From positions 1 through 45,224 of the forward strand of contig SVKC01000012.1 of NCBI GenBank assembly GCA_015068655.1: 45,224 nucleotides of DNA. The letters run 5' to 3'. Positions 7,175 through 16,435 of this stretch are shown in pieces. Both the position numbers and the translations under genes were made by a program. The first letter of the stretch is position 1, and each line of letters starts with the position of its first letter. Source of the stretch: Oscillospiraceae bacterium. GTDB lineage: Bacteria; Bacillota; Clostridia; Monoglobales; Monoglobaceae. The notes under the pieces were generated by a model, which saw only the letters and a program-made list of their open reading frames with translations, did no database searches and was not told the DNA's origin.

Positions 7175-8263
7175 TTATTTTGTTTTAAAAACCATCATTC
7201 CTCTATCAGAGTTTTCTAGCTTTTCTGCACCTAAAAAGCTATATTCTATTCCCAGCTCTTCCATTCCCTTTTGCCACAGCACCGGAATATAAACCACATT
7301 TTTATAGTGTATCAAAGGATAAGCCGTATCGCCGTATTCATAAAGCTTTCCGTTTATGGTAAGCTTCCCTTTATAAAAGTTTGCAAGCTCACATACTCCT
7401 TCAATCATACCATTATTTCCTTTAATATCTTCACTCGGCACACCACCCAAAGACAGCATCACGCCATCGCTTTCAGTCCAGTCGCAGTTTATTCCCAGCA
7501 TTCTTGCACCATAGTATGTAAGAGGCATATATGCATAACCAAGATAATTGATAAACGGGTATTCTATATCCGAATTTTTATATCTTACACCATTTAATTC
7601 AACAAGGTTCTGGCTGAGCTGAATTTCTATCGGTTCCTGCCAGAGATACTCATAATCCATGCCCAGGGCATAACCAAACTTAAAAGGCTCGATAACATTC
7701 CCCATATTATCAATTTTTCCATATTTCATTTTTGTATTGTAATTATACACATCTTCTCTTATGCCAACAGTGGCAACACCATTTTTAAAGGGCTCGGCAT
7801 GGTCGTATATAAACTCCGTTATTTCATTTCCTTCCCTATCTATATATCCCCATAACCTGTAATTATCATCATTCTTTTTTGGAACGGCACACAAGCCTTC
7901 GGAAAAGAAGACTTCAGAGGGAGAAGATACCATACCATCATATTTTGCTTCAATTGCAACCTCCCAATTCTCGTTAAAGAAACCAATTTTCCCATCAATG
8001 GAAAAAGCAGAAAGCCCCTCTGACGGTGACAAAATCCCCTGGTATTTTTGTTGTATAACAACATTGCCGGCTTTATCAACAACGCCGTAATTCCTATATG
8101 AATATACCGGACCGTCATATTCATGAGGCACTGCAACACGGACTCTTTCGCAAACTATTTTATAATCATCAAGATCATAAATAACATAAGGGGTCTCTTC
8201 ATTGGCAAAAGATTGAATACCAAAAACTGTTAAAAAAACTAATATAAGAGCTAATTTTTTCAT
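7175..8263 (-). CDS. Secreted WG-repeat protein with copper-amine-oxidase-N-like domains
   Basis: A 362-residue exported protein of unknown function. It has a clear signal peptide (MKKLALILVF to QSFA, residues 1-20). WG beta-repeats follow over about residues 40-200: YGVVDKAGN, IGFFNENWE, WGYIDREGN and YGKIDNMGN, each with a following K/IYD-type strand. The C-terminus has two copies of the 'stalk' domain seen in clostridial cell-surface proteins: ELNGVRYKN to PLTYYGARMLG to GVMLSLGG, and TINGKLYEYG to IPVLWQKGMEELG. The start at 8263 is chosen from AAAGGG nine bases upstream and the signal peptide. Probably surface-associated. Confidence 0.8.
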   Translation of the reverse strand: MKKLALILVFLTVFGIQSFANEETPYVIYDLDDYKIVCERVRVAVPHEYDGPVYSYRNYGVVDKAGNVVIQQKYQGILSPSEGLSAFSIDGKIGFFNENWEVAIEAKYDGMVSSPSEVFFSEGLCAVPKKNDDNYRLWGYIDREGNEITEFIYDHAEPFKNGVATVGIREDVYNYNTKMKYGKIDNMGNVIEPFKFGYALGMDYEYLWQEPIEIQLSQNLVELNGVRYKNSDIEYPFINYLGYAYMPLTYYGARMLGINCDWTESDGVMLSLGGVPSEDIKGNNGMIEGVCELANFYKGKLTINGKLYEYGDTAYPLIHYKNVVYIPVLWQKGMEELGIEYSFLGAEKLENSDRGMMVFKTK

Positions 8264-8531
8264 TTTTTCCATCCCTTTCGTTCCGCTCATGGTACAAAAA
8301 TCTCGTAGCACCTTTTTTTATGTATCGAAATCATTATATCAGAAAAATCAATATAATTCAATAAAAATGTGACTTTTGTTAAAAAAAAAGTTATTTTTGA
8401 GTAAATACAAAAAAAATTTTTCGAGTATAATAAAAAAAGAAGGAAAAAAGAAAATTTTGGCGAATTTGTATAAGAGGCTGTGCTGTGTCACAACCAACGT
8501 CAAATGAATAAAATGTCAGGAGATGCTAAAA

Positions 8532-9380
8532 ATGAATTCAAAAACAACACTTGTAGTTATGGCAGCAGGAATGGGCAGTCGCTTCGGCGGTCTCAAGCAG
8601 ATTGCTCCTGTAGGACCGAACGGAGAAATAATCCTTGATTTTTCGGTTTATGATGCAGCAAAGGCAGGTTTCGACAAAACAGTTTTTATTATAAGACGCG
8701 ATATTGAGAAGGATTTCCGTGAAATTGCAGGAAAAAGAATAGAAAAAATGATTGATGTTGATTATGTTTTTCAGGATATGGATGACCTTCCGAAAGGTTT
8801 TTCTGTTCCTGACGGCAGAACAAAGCCCTGGGGAACAGGTCACGCAGTATACTGCACAAGAAACACGGTTGACACCCCCTTTGCACTGATAAACGCTGAT
8901 GACTATTACGGACAGAAATCCTACAAAATTCTTCACGATAATCTGGTTGCAAACAACGAAAACTGTATGGTTGGTTTTTCATTGGGAAACACCATCACAG
9001 AAAACGGAACTGTGTCCCGAGGTGTTTGTGAGGTTTCGGACGGATTTCTCACAGGGGTTGTTGAGCATACCGCTCTTGACAAAAACAGCGGTATCCCTCT
9101 TGATACAATTGTATCAATGAATATGTGGGGTCTTCTCCCCTCTGTCTTTGACGATATAGCTTCTGACTTTGTAAAATTCCTCGAAAATCTTGATAATCCC
9201 CTGAAAGGCGAGTTTTTCATTCCCTTTGTTGTTGACAATATGATAAAATCAAAGGGTGAAAAGGTAAGAGTTCTGGAAACTGACGAAAAATGGTACGGAG
9301 TTACCTACAAGGAAGACAAGGAAACAGTTGTTGAAGCAATGAAAAAACTAGTAAAGGATGGATATTACGATGGAATTTAA
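8532..9380 (+). CDS. Sugar-1-phosphate nucleotidyltransferase
   Basis: A 282-residue NTP-transferase that should join a nucleoside triphosphate and a sugar-1-phosphate. The signature glycine-rich loop MAAGMGSRFGGLKQI lies at the N-terminus. PWGTGHAVYC (about 100-110) and the metal-binding INADDYYG (about 122) follow, and the rest is the usual Rossmann-like fold. The start at 8532 has AGGAG nine bases upstream; a TATAAT-like -10 lies near 8426. It overlaps the downstream NahK-like kinase by 11 bases, so the two are translationally coupled. I infer that the kinase supplies HexNAc-1-phosphate and this enzyme converts it to a UDP-sugar. The exact sugar and nucleotide are not decidable here. Confidence 0.85.
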   Translation: MNSKTTLVVMAAGMGSRFGGLKQIAPVGPNGEIILDFSVYDAAKAGFDKTVFIIRRDIEKDFREIAGKRIEKMIDVDYVFQDMDDLPKGFSVPDGRTKPWGTGHAVYCTRNTVDTPFALINADDYYGQKSYKILHDNLVANNENCMVGFSLGNTITENGTVSRGVCEVSDGFLTGVVEHTALDKNSGIPLDTIVSMNMWGLLPSVFDDIASDFVKFLENLDNPLKGEFFIPFVVDNMIKSKGEKVRVLETDEKWYGVTYKEDKETVVEAMKKLVKDGYYDGI

Positions 9381-10443
9381 TTTGAAGGACATATGTGCCC
9401 AGTTCAATATTGAAACCACTATCGAAGGCTACGGAAACGGTCATATCAACGATACATACCTCTGCGAGGCAGCACCGAGAGTTATTCTCCAGAGAATAAA
9501 CATTAATGTCTTCAAAAACCCCGAGGAGGTTATGGAAAACATTTACAACGTTACCGAACACGTGAGAAAGAAAATCGAAAAGGAAGGCGGCGACCCTGAC
9601 CGCGAAACACTCAACGTAATCAGAACCCGTGACGGAAAGAATTATTACAAGCTTGACGACGAAAACTATTTCAGAATGTACAAATTTGTTGAAGACAGCG
9701 TTAGTTATGAAATTGTTGAGAATCCTATTCAGCTTTATCACGCAGGCAAGGCATTCGGGAAGTTCCAGAACTGGCTTGATGATTTCCCTGCCGACAAGCT
9801 TTTTGAAACAATCGTTGACTTCCACAAAACTCCCGAAAGAGTAAAGCAGCTGGAAGCTGCAATCAGCAAAAACGCTGCAGGAAGACTTGCGGCTGTTCAG
9901 CCCGAAATTAGCTTCGCATTGGATTATGCAAAATATGCATCAAAAATCACTGACGAAATGGAAAAGGGAACTGTTCCGCTCCGTGTTACGCACAATGATA
10001 CAAAGCTCAACAACGTCCTCTTTGACAAGGATACAGGCAAGGGTGTTTGTGTTATTGACCTTGATACAGTTATGCCGGGTTCTGTTCTTTATGACTTTGG
10101 TGACGCATTGAGATTTGGTGCATCAAGCGGCACAGAGGACGAAGAAGACCTGAGCAAAATCTGGTTCGACCTTGAAAAATTTGAACAGTTTGCGAAAGGC
10201 TTCCTGTCGGAAACAGCATCCTGCTTGACCGAAATGGAAATTCAGCTTCTTCCTATATCTGCACTTCTTATGACATACGAATGCGGAATACGATTCCTTG
10301 CTGACTACCTGAACGGTGACACTTATTTCAAGGTTCACAAGGATAACCACAACCTATACCGTGCAAGAACACAGTTCAAGCTGGTTCAGGACATCGAAAG
10401 CAAATTTGATGAAATGCACGCTATTATCAAAAAATATTTGTAA
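9370..10443 (+). CDS. N-acetylhexosamine 1-kinase-like phosphotransferase
   Basis: A 357-residue kinase of the aminoglycoside phosphotransferase (APH/ChoK) superfamily, most like NahK, which phosphorylates GlcNAc or GalNAc at C1. It has GYGNGHINDTYLC as nucleotide loop near residue 20, the catalytic THNDTKLNNVLFD loop (Asp210) and CVIDLDTVMPG with metal-binding Asp232, followed by YDFGDALRFG. The start at 9370 overlaps the end of the nucleotidyltransferase gene; AAAGGA lies 11 bases upstream. A strong terminator follows. With its partner it forms a compact salvage route from free amino sugars to nucleotide sugars, useful to a mucin-glycan forager. NahK identity is inferred from motifs and pairing. 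Confidence 0.8.
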   Translation: MEFNLKDICAQFNIETTIEGYGNGHINDTYLCEAAPRVILQRININVFKNPEEVMENIYNVTEHVRKKIEKEGGDPDRETLNVIRTRDGKNYYKLDDENYFRMYKFVEDSVSYEIVENPIQLYHAGKAFGKFQNWLDDFPADKLFETIVDFHKTPERVKQLEAAISKNAAGRLAAVQPEISFALDYAKYASKITDEMEKGTVPLRVTHNDTKLNNVLFDKDTGKGVCVIDLDTVMPGSVLYDFGDALRFGASSGTEDEEDLSKIWFDLEKFEQFAKGFLSETASCLTEMEIQLLPISALLMTYECGIRFLADYLNGDTYFKVHKDNHNLYRARTQFKLVQDIESKFDEMHAIIKKYL

Positions 10444-10450
10444 TTGCAAA

Positions 10451-10480
10451 GGGTGTTGCAAAAAGCAACACCCCTCTTTT
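10451..10480 (+). terminator. Rho-independent terminator after kinase gene
   Basis: GGGTGTTGC (10451-10459) and GCAACACCC (10465-10473) form a 9-bp stem with an A5 loop, followed by CTCTTTTT. Confidence 0.9.
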
Positions 10481-10932
10481 TATTCTTTTATCCGGTTCAA
10501 AAGTCCTTTGCAGCCTCTCAATACATCCCTATAGGTTGCATCAAAATCACCTGTATACCAAGGGTCTGCAATATCCCCGTCCTCATCTGCAAAGCTGAGT
10601 AGCTTTGAAACCTTGTTTTCGGGGTCGTCTCCGATTATACGCATAATATTTCTTATATTTATGCTGTCCATTCCTATAATAAAATCATATTTTCCATAAT
10701 CAGTTTTTTCCATATGCACAGCCGTCTTTCCTGCAACCGAAATTCCAAGCTCTGCGAGCTTTTGCTTTGTTCCCCGATGAACAGGGTTGCCGATTTCCTC
10801 AAAGCTTGTGGCAGCAGACGCAACATATACATATTCCGAAAGTCCTTCTTTTTTCAGCAAATCCTTCATTACAAACTCAGCCATAGGAGAACGGCAGATA
10901 TTCCCGTGGCAGACAAACAGTATTTTCTGCAC
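10480..10932 (-). CDS. Low-molecular-weight protein-tyrosine phosphatase
   Basis: A 150-residue cytosolic phosphatase with the P-loop CHGNICRS (CX5R) directly after the first beta-strand and the general acid in DPWYTGDFDATY near the C-terminus. Both mark the LMW-PTP/arsenate reductase fold; the PTP type fits better because of the DPW motif. I place the start at the GTG at 10932, which gives the usual N-terminus (MQKILFVC) and an eight-base spacing from AAAGAGG (10941-10947). The ATG at 10938 is only two bases from that site. It is followed upstream by the 5-formyl-THF cyclo-ligase gene 18 bases away, probably in one transcript. Confidence 0.9.
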   Translation of the reverse strand: MQKILFVCHGNICRSPMAEFVMKDLLKKEGLSEYVYVASAATSFEEIGNPVHRGTKQKLAELGISVAGKTAVHMEKTDYGKYDFIIGMDSINIRNIMRIIGDDPENKVSKLLSFADEDGDIADPWYTGDFDATYRDVLRGCKGLLNRIKE

Positions 10933-10950
10933 AATCATCACCTCTTTATT

Positions 10951-11505
10951 TTATTGACACCTCAAAACGCCTTTTTCCGTTACGAGAAAATCCATTCTTA
11001 TGTCGTGGTCATCGGATGGAATTTCATCCATCACCTGAAAGTCATAACAAAACCCTATCTTCACTGCATTCAGCCCGTCCAGAAACATATCATAACATCC
11101 CTTGCCGAAACCGATTCTCGAGCCGGCTTTGTCGAAAGCAATTCCGGGAACAATCACCGTATCAATCTCGGATTTCTTCGCAATTTCTGCATTTTGCGGT
11201 TCAAGAACCGAAAAACTCCCTTTTTTCAAAGTTGCACCCCTTTCAAAAACAAAAGGTGTAATCCATCCCGTACTCCTTTCCGTAACAGGAAGAACAATTC
11301 TTTTCCTGTCTTCAAAAGCTTTTTTGACAATCTCCCCGGTATCCGTTTCATTCCCCAAGGGCATATACAGCATAATAGTATTTGCAGATAAGTAAAGCTC
11401 ACTGTTCAAAAAGCACCATGCGGCAGAAAAGCTTTTTTGTTTGGCATCATCGGGGTTCATTTCCTTGCGTTTGAGTTTTATTTCGTTTCTAATTTTATTT
11501 TTCAT
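10951..11505 (-). CDS. 5-formyltetrahydrofolate cyclo-ligase
   Basis: This enzyme (MTHFS) uses ATP to convert 5-formyl-THF to 5,10-methenyl-THF in one-carbon metabolism. The 184-residue protein has an N-terminal basic helix (KNKIRNEIKLKRKEM), a central IDTVIVPGIAFDKAGSRIGFGKGCYD motif region and the C-terminal DHDIRMDFLVTEKG, all characteristic of the family. The ATG at 11505 is eight bases from GAGGA; the in-frame TTG at 11520 precedes that site and was rejected. Length is normal. Confidence 0.93.
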   Translation of the reverse strand: MKNKIRNEIKLKRKEMNPDDAKQKSFSAAWCFLNSELYLSANTIMLYMPLGNETDTGEIVKKAFEDRKRIVLPVTERSTGWITPFVFERGATLKKGSFSVLEPQNAEIAKKSEIDTVIVPGIAFDKAGSRIGFGKGCYDMFLDGLNAVKIGFCYDFQVMDEIPSDDHDIRMDFLVTEKGVLRCQ

Positions 11506-11520
11506 AACTATATTCCTCAA

Positions 11521-11563
11521 ACAAAACGAGACCGTCTCTTTCTAACAAACAAAGACAGTCTCG
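11521..11563 (-). terminator. Terminator of esterase/uxa transcript
   Basis: On the minus strand, CGAGACTGTCTTTG pairs with AAAGAGACGGTCTCG with small mismatches, and TTTTGTTT follows. Confidence 0.8.
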
Positions 11564-11569
11564 CAAAAC

Positions 11570-12190
11570 TTACAGAGTATTAAACATTTTGAGCCATTCA
11601 CGCTTTATGTATTCATGACCCATTGCCGTAGGATGAACACCGTCAGAAAGCCAGTATCCGACTTCAATAGTCTTTGACATTTCATCAAGACCCGCCTGAA
11701 GAGGAATAAAGGGAAGTCCAAACTTGTCAGCTATCTTTTTTGCCATTTCTGCACGTTTTTCAACCTCGGGACGGAAAACATCATATTTTTCCGACGTACC
11801 GCTGGCGCTGAGCACAAACGGCTCCATAATCATAATCTTCAAATCGGGAAGTGCATCCTTCACCTCTTCAATAAGCATTGAATAAATTTTGAAGAACTTG
11901 TCCGCATCAACACCATTGGGGTTGTCGCCCAACTCGTGCCATACGTCATTAACACCAATCAGGAGGCTCATAACATCGGGTTTCAGGTTAATTATATCCG
12001 CCTTTATTCTTGCATAAACATCAACAATTCTGTTTCCACCGATACCACGGTTGAAGAATTCATATTCCCCCGGATTTTCAAAGCCCAAGGAAGCCTTGAC
12101 AAGAAGAGGATAGCCCGTACCCACATTCACATCATCTGTGCGTGAACGACCTGCATCTGTAATTGAATCACCTTGAAATAAAATTCTCAT
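11570..12190 (-). CDS. SGNH/GDSL-family esterase
   Basis: A 206-residue hydrolase with the four SGNH blocks: GDSIT (catalytic Ser8), the Gly block GGNRIVDVYAR, IGVNDVWHE (Asn) and DGVHPTAMGHEY (Asp and His). No signal peptide is present, so it should act inside the cell. It lies 72 bp downstream of uxaC on the same strand with no terminator between, so it may belong to the hexuronate operon. There it could deacetylate pectin-derived oligosaccharides; this substrate is an inference from position only. Family members act on many acyl esters. Confidence 0.85.
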   Translation of the reverse strand: MRILFQGDSITDAGRSRTDDVNVGTGYPLLVKASLGFENPGEYEFFNRGIGGNRIVDVYARIKADIINLKPDVMSLLIGVNDVWHELGDNPNGVDADKFFKIYSMLIEEVKDALPDLKIMIMEPFVLSASGTSEKYDVFRPEVEKRAEMAKKIADKFGLPFIPLQAGLDEMSKTIEVGYWLSDGVHPTAMGHEYIKREWLKMFNTL

Positions 12191-12262
12191 TTTGCGTCAC
12201 CTCAAAAAGTTTTTTTGACATCAAAAGTATATATCAAACTATTTCAAAAGTCAACCCAATCT

Positions 12263-13630
12263 CTAAAATCCGAAGTATGTTTTTGCGTTTTTATAACAAA
12301 CACCTTCAACAATTACTTTCAACGCGTCCATATCCTCCGGATATTCACCGTCTTCAACCCAGCCGCCTACAAGGTTACAGAATATTCTCCTGAAGTACTC
12401 ATGTCTCGGATATGAAACAAAACTTCTGGAATCGGTGAGCATACCTACAAAATTTCCAAGTATTCCGAGGTTGGCAAGAGCCTTCATCTGTTCTTCCATA
12501 CCGTCTCGGTTGTCATTGAACCACCAACCTGAGCCGAACTGAATTTTGCCTGCAATAGGAGCCTTCTGGAAGTTGCCCAGCATGGTACCAAGAACATAAT
12601 TATCCTTTGGATTGAGGGTATAGAGTATGGTTTTTGGAAGAATATCTGCACACTCCAGATTATTCAGAAAGGCAGAAAGCTTTTCAGCGATACAAAGGTC
12701 GTTGATTGAATCAAAGCCCGTATCAGCACCAAGGCTCTCAAACATTTTTCCGTTGTTGTTTCTGAGAGCACCGATGTGAAGCTGCATAGCCCAACCAAGC
12801 TCGGTATAATGCTTCGCACATTCCGCAAGAACAGCTGTTTTGAAGGTATCAATTTCATCAGCCGACAAGTCACCGCCGCTTAACCTTTTGTCAAATACCG
12901 CCTTTGCATCACCAAGAGCAAATGGAACGTATTCCAGGGCATGGTCAGAAAGTCTGCATCCGTTTTCGTGAAAGAATCTTATCTTTTCGCCCACGAAGGA
13001 AATTACTTTTTCAAAGCTGTCAATGCCGTTAGCCTCGATATAAGGCAAAAACTCAACCTTTTCAATATTAACCAGCTTGTCGGGGCGGAAGGTTGGGAGA
13101 ACCTTTGTGGGGAAGCCTGCGTCACGAAGCTGCTTGTGGTATCTCAAATCATCTGCCGGGTCATCTGTTGTGCAGATAACCTCAACATTGGAACGCTTGA
13201 TAAGATTCTGAGCAGAAAACTCAGGCTTCAAAAGACACTCATTGCACTTGTCCCAAATTTCCTTTGCCGTTTTTTCGCTGAGAGGTATGTCTATGTCAAA
13301 ATATCTTTTGAGTTCAAGACTTGTCCAATGATAGAGAGGGTTGCCAATGAGAAGCGGGAAGGTTTTGGCAAATCCCATCCACTTTTCAAACTCGTCTCCG
13401 TCGCCTGTAATCATTTTCTCGTCGATGCCGTTTGAGCGCATTTGTCTCCACTTGTAGTGGTCTCCACCGAGAAACAAGTCATAAGCATTTTTGAATCTGT
13501 AATCCTCTGCAATCATCTGAGGGGATAGGTGACAATGATAATCAATAATCGGCAAATCCTTCGCGAAATCATTGTAAAGCTTTCTTGCTGTTTCATTTTT
13601 CAGCATAAATTTTTCATTTATTATTCCCAT
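12263..13630 (-). CDS. uxaC: Glucuronate (uronate) isomerase
   Basis: Converts D-galacturonate to D-tagaturonate and D-glucuronate to D-fructuronate, the first step of intracellular hexuronate catabolism. The 455-residue protein shows the family hallmarks: DYHCHLSPQMIAEDYRF (about residues 29-45, metal-binding His pair), GGDHYKWRQMR, CTTDDPADDLRYH, LHIGALRNNN and GKIQFGSGWWFND. Length is close to the usual 465-470. AAGGAG sits nine bases upstream. It is the third gene of the uxaB-uxaA-uxaC operon, with 12 bp between it and uxaA. Confidence 0.95.
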   Translation of the reverse strand: MGIINEKFMLKNETARKLYNDFAKDLPIIDYHCHLSPQMIAEDYRFKNAYDLFLGGDHYKWRQMRSNGIDEKMITGDGDEFEKWMGFAKTFPLLIGNPLYHWTSLELKRYFDIDIPLSEKTAKEIWDKCNECLLKPEFSAQNLIKRSNVEVICTTDDPADDLRYHKQLRDAGFPTKVLPTFRPDKLVNIEKVEFLPYIEANGIDSFEKVISFVGEKIRFFHENGCRLSDHALEYVPFALGDAKAVFDKRLSGGDLSADEIDTFKTAVLAECAKHYTELGWAMQLHIGALRNNNGKMFESLGADTGFDSINDLCIAEKLSAFLNNLECADILPKTILYTLNPKDNYVLGTMLGNFQKAPIAGKIQFGSGWWFNDNRDGMEEQMKALANLGILGNFVGMLTDSRSFVSYPRHEYFRRIFCNLVGGWVEDGEYPEDMDALKVIVEGVCYKNAKTYFGF

Positions 13631-13642
13631 TTTCGTTTCTCC

Positions 13643-15013
13643 TTATAAAACTATTCCGTCCTTGAAAACAGAGATTTCTCTGTAACCGTTTTTCTCATTT
13701 GCTGTCTCTTTCCCTGATGCCACTTCAATTATATAATCAAAAAACTCATCTGTCAATGGATTTCCTGAAAGTGTTGGTGATGCATCAAAGTCAATCCACC
13801 CCTTCTTTTTCTCTGCAAGAGCGTGATTTGTTGCGACCTTAACCGTAGGAACAGGCGCCCCCACGGGCGTTCCTCTTCCCGTAGTAAAGAGTATCATATG
13901 TACCCCTGCGGTGGTGAGATTGGTTATTGCCACAATATCGTTTCCGGGTCCATCCATAAGGCTGAGACCGTTTCTTGTGAGTACATCACCCATTTTCAGC
14001 ACATCCACAACAGTTCCAAGACCACCCTTCTGCACACAACCCAAAGACTTTTCCTCCAAGGTAGTTATTCCGCCCTTTTTGTTTCCGGGCGAAGGATTTT
14101 CATAAATCACCTGATTGTGTCTTGTGAAGTAATCCTTGAAATCATTAATCAATGCAACAGTTTTGTCAAAAACCTCTCTTGTCTCACAACGCTTCATAAG
14201 AAGATGCTCCGCACCGAACATTTCGGGAACTTCGGTGAGAACACAGCTTCCGCCCATGGAAATCAGCTTGTCGGAAAGTCTTCCCACCAAGGGATTTGCG
14301 GAAATTCCGCTGTAACCGTCACTGCCGCCGCACTTGAGTCCAATCTTCAGCTTTGAAACGGGCACGGGAACACGCTGAAACTTCTTTGCATATTCCTTCA
14401 GTCCTTCAATAATCTTTACGCCCTCGGATATTTCGTCCTCAACATCCTGAGTATTCAAAAACTTCACTCTGTCAGAGTTATATTCTCCCAGAACCTTTTT
14501 GAATTCCTCAATATTGTTATTCTCGCAACCCAAACCCAGCACAAGAACTCCTGCCGCATTGGGATGGTTCACAAGACCCCGAAGCACAAGCTGTGTGTTT
14601 TTGTGGTCGTCACCAAGCTGGGAACAGCCAAATGGATGCTCAAATGTGTGAGCTCCCGTAAGCTCCGAAAGCTTTTTCGCAACCTTGTTGACACAGCCAA
14701 CGGTGTTGATTATCCATATCTCGTTTCTTATGCCTACATCGCCGTTTTCACGTACATAACCCAAAAAAGTTCTGTCGCATTCTGCTTTTGGAATATCATA
14801 GAACTCAGGCTCATACGTATACTCAAGATTTCCCGAAAGGTTTGTTTTCATATTGTGTGAGTGAACGTGCTCACCCTTTCTTATGTCACATACTGCATGT
14901 CCTATAGGATTGCCGTATTTGATTATGTTTTCGCCTGCGGCAATATCCTTGAGGGCATACTTGTGTCCGTCCTCCAGATTTACTTCAACATTGTCAAGCT
15001 TATTTATCAACAT
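13643..15013 (-). CDS. uxaA: Altronate dehydratase
   Basis: Dehydrates D-altronate to 2-keto-3-deoxy-gluconate, the third step of galacturonate breakdown. The 456-residue protein is the single-chain type. It has an N-terminal SAF-like domain (about 1-90, GNPIGHAVCDIRKGEHVHSH) joined to the large UxaA/GarD C-terminal domain (about 100-456), with Cys-containing motifs HPFGCSQLGDDH, GLGCENNN, KCGGSDGYSG and GRGTPVGAPVPTVKVATN. It overlaps the end of uxaB by 14 bases. AGAGGT lies upstream of the ATG at 15013 within uxaB. The KDG kinase and aldolase needed to finish the pathway are not in this window. Confidence 0.95.
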   Translation of the reverse strand: MLINKLDNVEVNLEDGHKYALKDIAAGENIIKYGNPIGHAVCDIRKGEHVHSHNMKTNLSGNLEYTYEPEFYDIPKAECDRTFLGYVRENGDVGIRNEIWIINTVGCVNKVAKKLSELTGAHTFEHPFGCSQLGDDHKNTQLVLRGLVNHPNAAGVLVLGLGCENNNIEEFKKVLGEYNSDRVKFLNTQDVEDEISEGVKIIEGLKEYAKKFQRVPVPVSKLKIGLKCGGSDGYSGISANPLVGRLSDKLISMGGSCVLTEVPEMFGAEHLLMKRCETREVFDKTVALINDFKDYFTRHNQVIYENPSPGNKKGGITTLEEKSLGCVQKGGLGTVVDVLKMGDVLTRNGLSLMDGPGNDIVAITNLTTAGVHMILFTTGRGTPVGAPVPTVKVATNHALAEKKKGWIDFDASPTLSGNPLTDEFFDYIIEVASGKETANEKNGYREISVFKDGIVL

Positions 15014-16298
15014 ACTTCTCTACCTCTTTCGCAAGATAACTCAAGTCCTCATCCCAGAGCTTTTTGTTGCCGAGAATGGTTTCTACGTCCGAAGCTTTCA
15101 TAAATTCACATATATCCTTGTCATCATTTGTCATATCTGTTTTGTAGAAGTCAATAAGCTTCCCAAAGGACATAAGAAGATGCTCCGGCATTTTTCCGGT
15201 TCTCTTTATGTATTCAAGAAGAGAGGGCAAAACTCTCACCTTGAACTTGCTCACGGAGTTAAGGGAAATTGATGCACAAAGATGTCTGATATAAGGATTT
15301 CTGAAACGCTCGAAAACATTATTTGCGTAATCTGTCAGTTCCTCTTCCGGAAGGTCAAGGGTTGGAATAATCTCTTCAAAAACACAAGCCTTCACAAAGG
15401 CAAATAGCTTTTCGTTCTCCATACAATCCTTCACAGTCTCGACACCTTCAAGCATTGCATAAGGAATCATTGAAGTGTGTGCACCATTGAGAATACGCAC
15501 CTTTCGCGTGCGATAACGTTCAAGATTGTCAGTAATTATAATATTGAGACCCGTTTTGTCAAAGGGCAGTTCATCACAGATACTCTTCGGTCCTTCAATA
15601 ACCCAAAGGTGAAAAAGCTCACTTGTGTTGAGCATATTATCTTCATATCCAAGGTCAATTTTCTCATCCTTCGGATAACCTGTCACAATTCGGTCAACAA
15701 GAGTATTACAGAAGATATTCTCTTCATTCACCCAAGCCTTGAAGTCCTCACCCAAAGCCCAGTCGTCCGCATATTTCAGAATAATACGTTTGAGATTTTC
15801 GCCGTTTTTGTCAATAAGCTCACAGGGCAGAAAAACAAAACCGCGAAGTCCCAGCGTGAAACGCTTGTAAAGAAGTGCCGCAACCTTTGCGGGAAAAGAC
15901 TTGGGCGGTGCATCGGTCAGCTTGTCACCTTCAACATATTCAATTCCCGATTCGGTAGTATTTGAGAATATAAATCTGAACTCGGGGTTTTCCGCAAGGG
16001 CAAGATATGAATTCCAATCCTCGTAAGGCTTCACACATCTGGAAATCACATCAATAACTTTCTTTTCAACGGTTGGTACGCCGTCCTGCATACCTCTCAT
16101 AATATGAGTATAAACACAATTCTGTGCGGAAAGCTTGTCACACAAGCCGTTTTCTATGGGCTGAACAACTACAACACTTCCGTCAAAATCCGTTTTTTCA
16201 TTCGTAAGCTGGAGAATCCAATCCACAAATCCGCGCAAAAAACCGCCTTCGCCGAACTGAATAACTCTTTCAGGTCTGATTGTTTTGTTACTTAACAT
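15000..16298 (-). CDS. uxaB: Tagaturonate reductase (altronate oxidoreductase)
   Basis: NADH-dependent reductase converting tagaturonate to altronate, between UxaC and UxaA. The 432-residue protein is of the polyol-specific long-chain dehydrogenase (mannitol dehydrogenase) family. The N-terminal nucleotide site VIQFGEGGFLRGFVDW is followed by CELIDKNGENL, and the catalytic Lys region lies around RKVRILNGAHTSMIPYAMLEG. UxaB is preferred over fructuronate reductase UxuB because of the operon with uxaA and the VLNGAHT-type motif. The start at 16298 (MLSNKT) has GGAGG seven bases upstream; the ATG at 16304 is too close. First gene of the operon, divergent from an AraC regulator. Confidence 0.93.
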   Translation of the reverse strand: MLSNKTIRPERVIQFGEGGFLRGFVDWILQLTNEKTDFDGSVVVVQPIENGLCDKLSAQNCVYTHIMRGMQDGVPTVEKKVIDVISRCVKPYEDWNSYLALAENPEFRFIFSNTTESGIEYVEGDKLTDAPPKSFPAKVAALLYKRFTLGLRGFVFLPCELIDKNGENLKRIILKYADDWALGEDFKAWVNEENIFCNTLVDRIVTGYPKDEKIDLGYEDNMLNTSELFHLWVIEGPKSICDELPFDKTGLNIIITDNLERYRTRKVRILNGAHTSMIPYAMLEGVETVKDCMENEKLFAFVKACVFEEIIPTLDLPEEELTDYANNVFERFRNPYIRHLCASISLNSVSKFKVRVLPSLLEYIKRTGKMPEHLLMSFGKLIDFYKTDMTNDDKDICEFMKASDVETILGNKKLWDEDLSYLAKEVEKYVDK

Positions 16299-16389
16299 TT
16301 TCATTCCTCCTTTTCTTTCATTCTACATCATTTTTATCTTGATTTCCTTTAAAATATTGCCTTAGTAATAAAAAAAAGAAAAAATATTG

Positions 16390-16418
16390 TTGACTATCAA
16401 TGTTTTTTCTGTTAGAAT
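16390..16418 (+). promoter_or_regulatory. Promoter of AraC gene, very short leader
   Basis: TTGACT (16390-16395), 17-base spacer, TAGAAT (16413-16418). The expected start near 16424-16426 lies on the AAGG ribosome site, so the leader would be about 10-12 bases. The leftward uxaB promoter must lie in the same 137-bp gap, but I cannot assign its boxes. Confidence 0.65.
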
Positions 16419-16435
16419 TCAATAAGGTGATGAAA

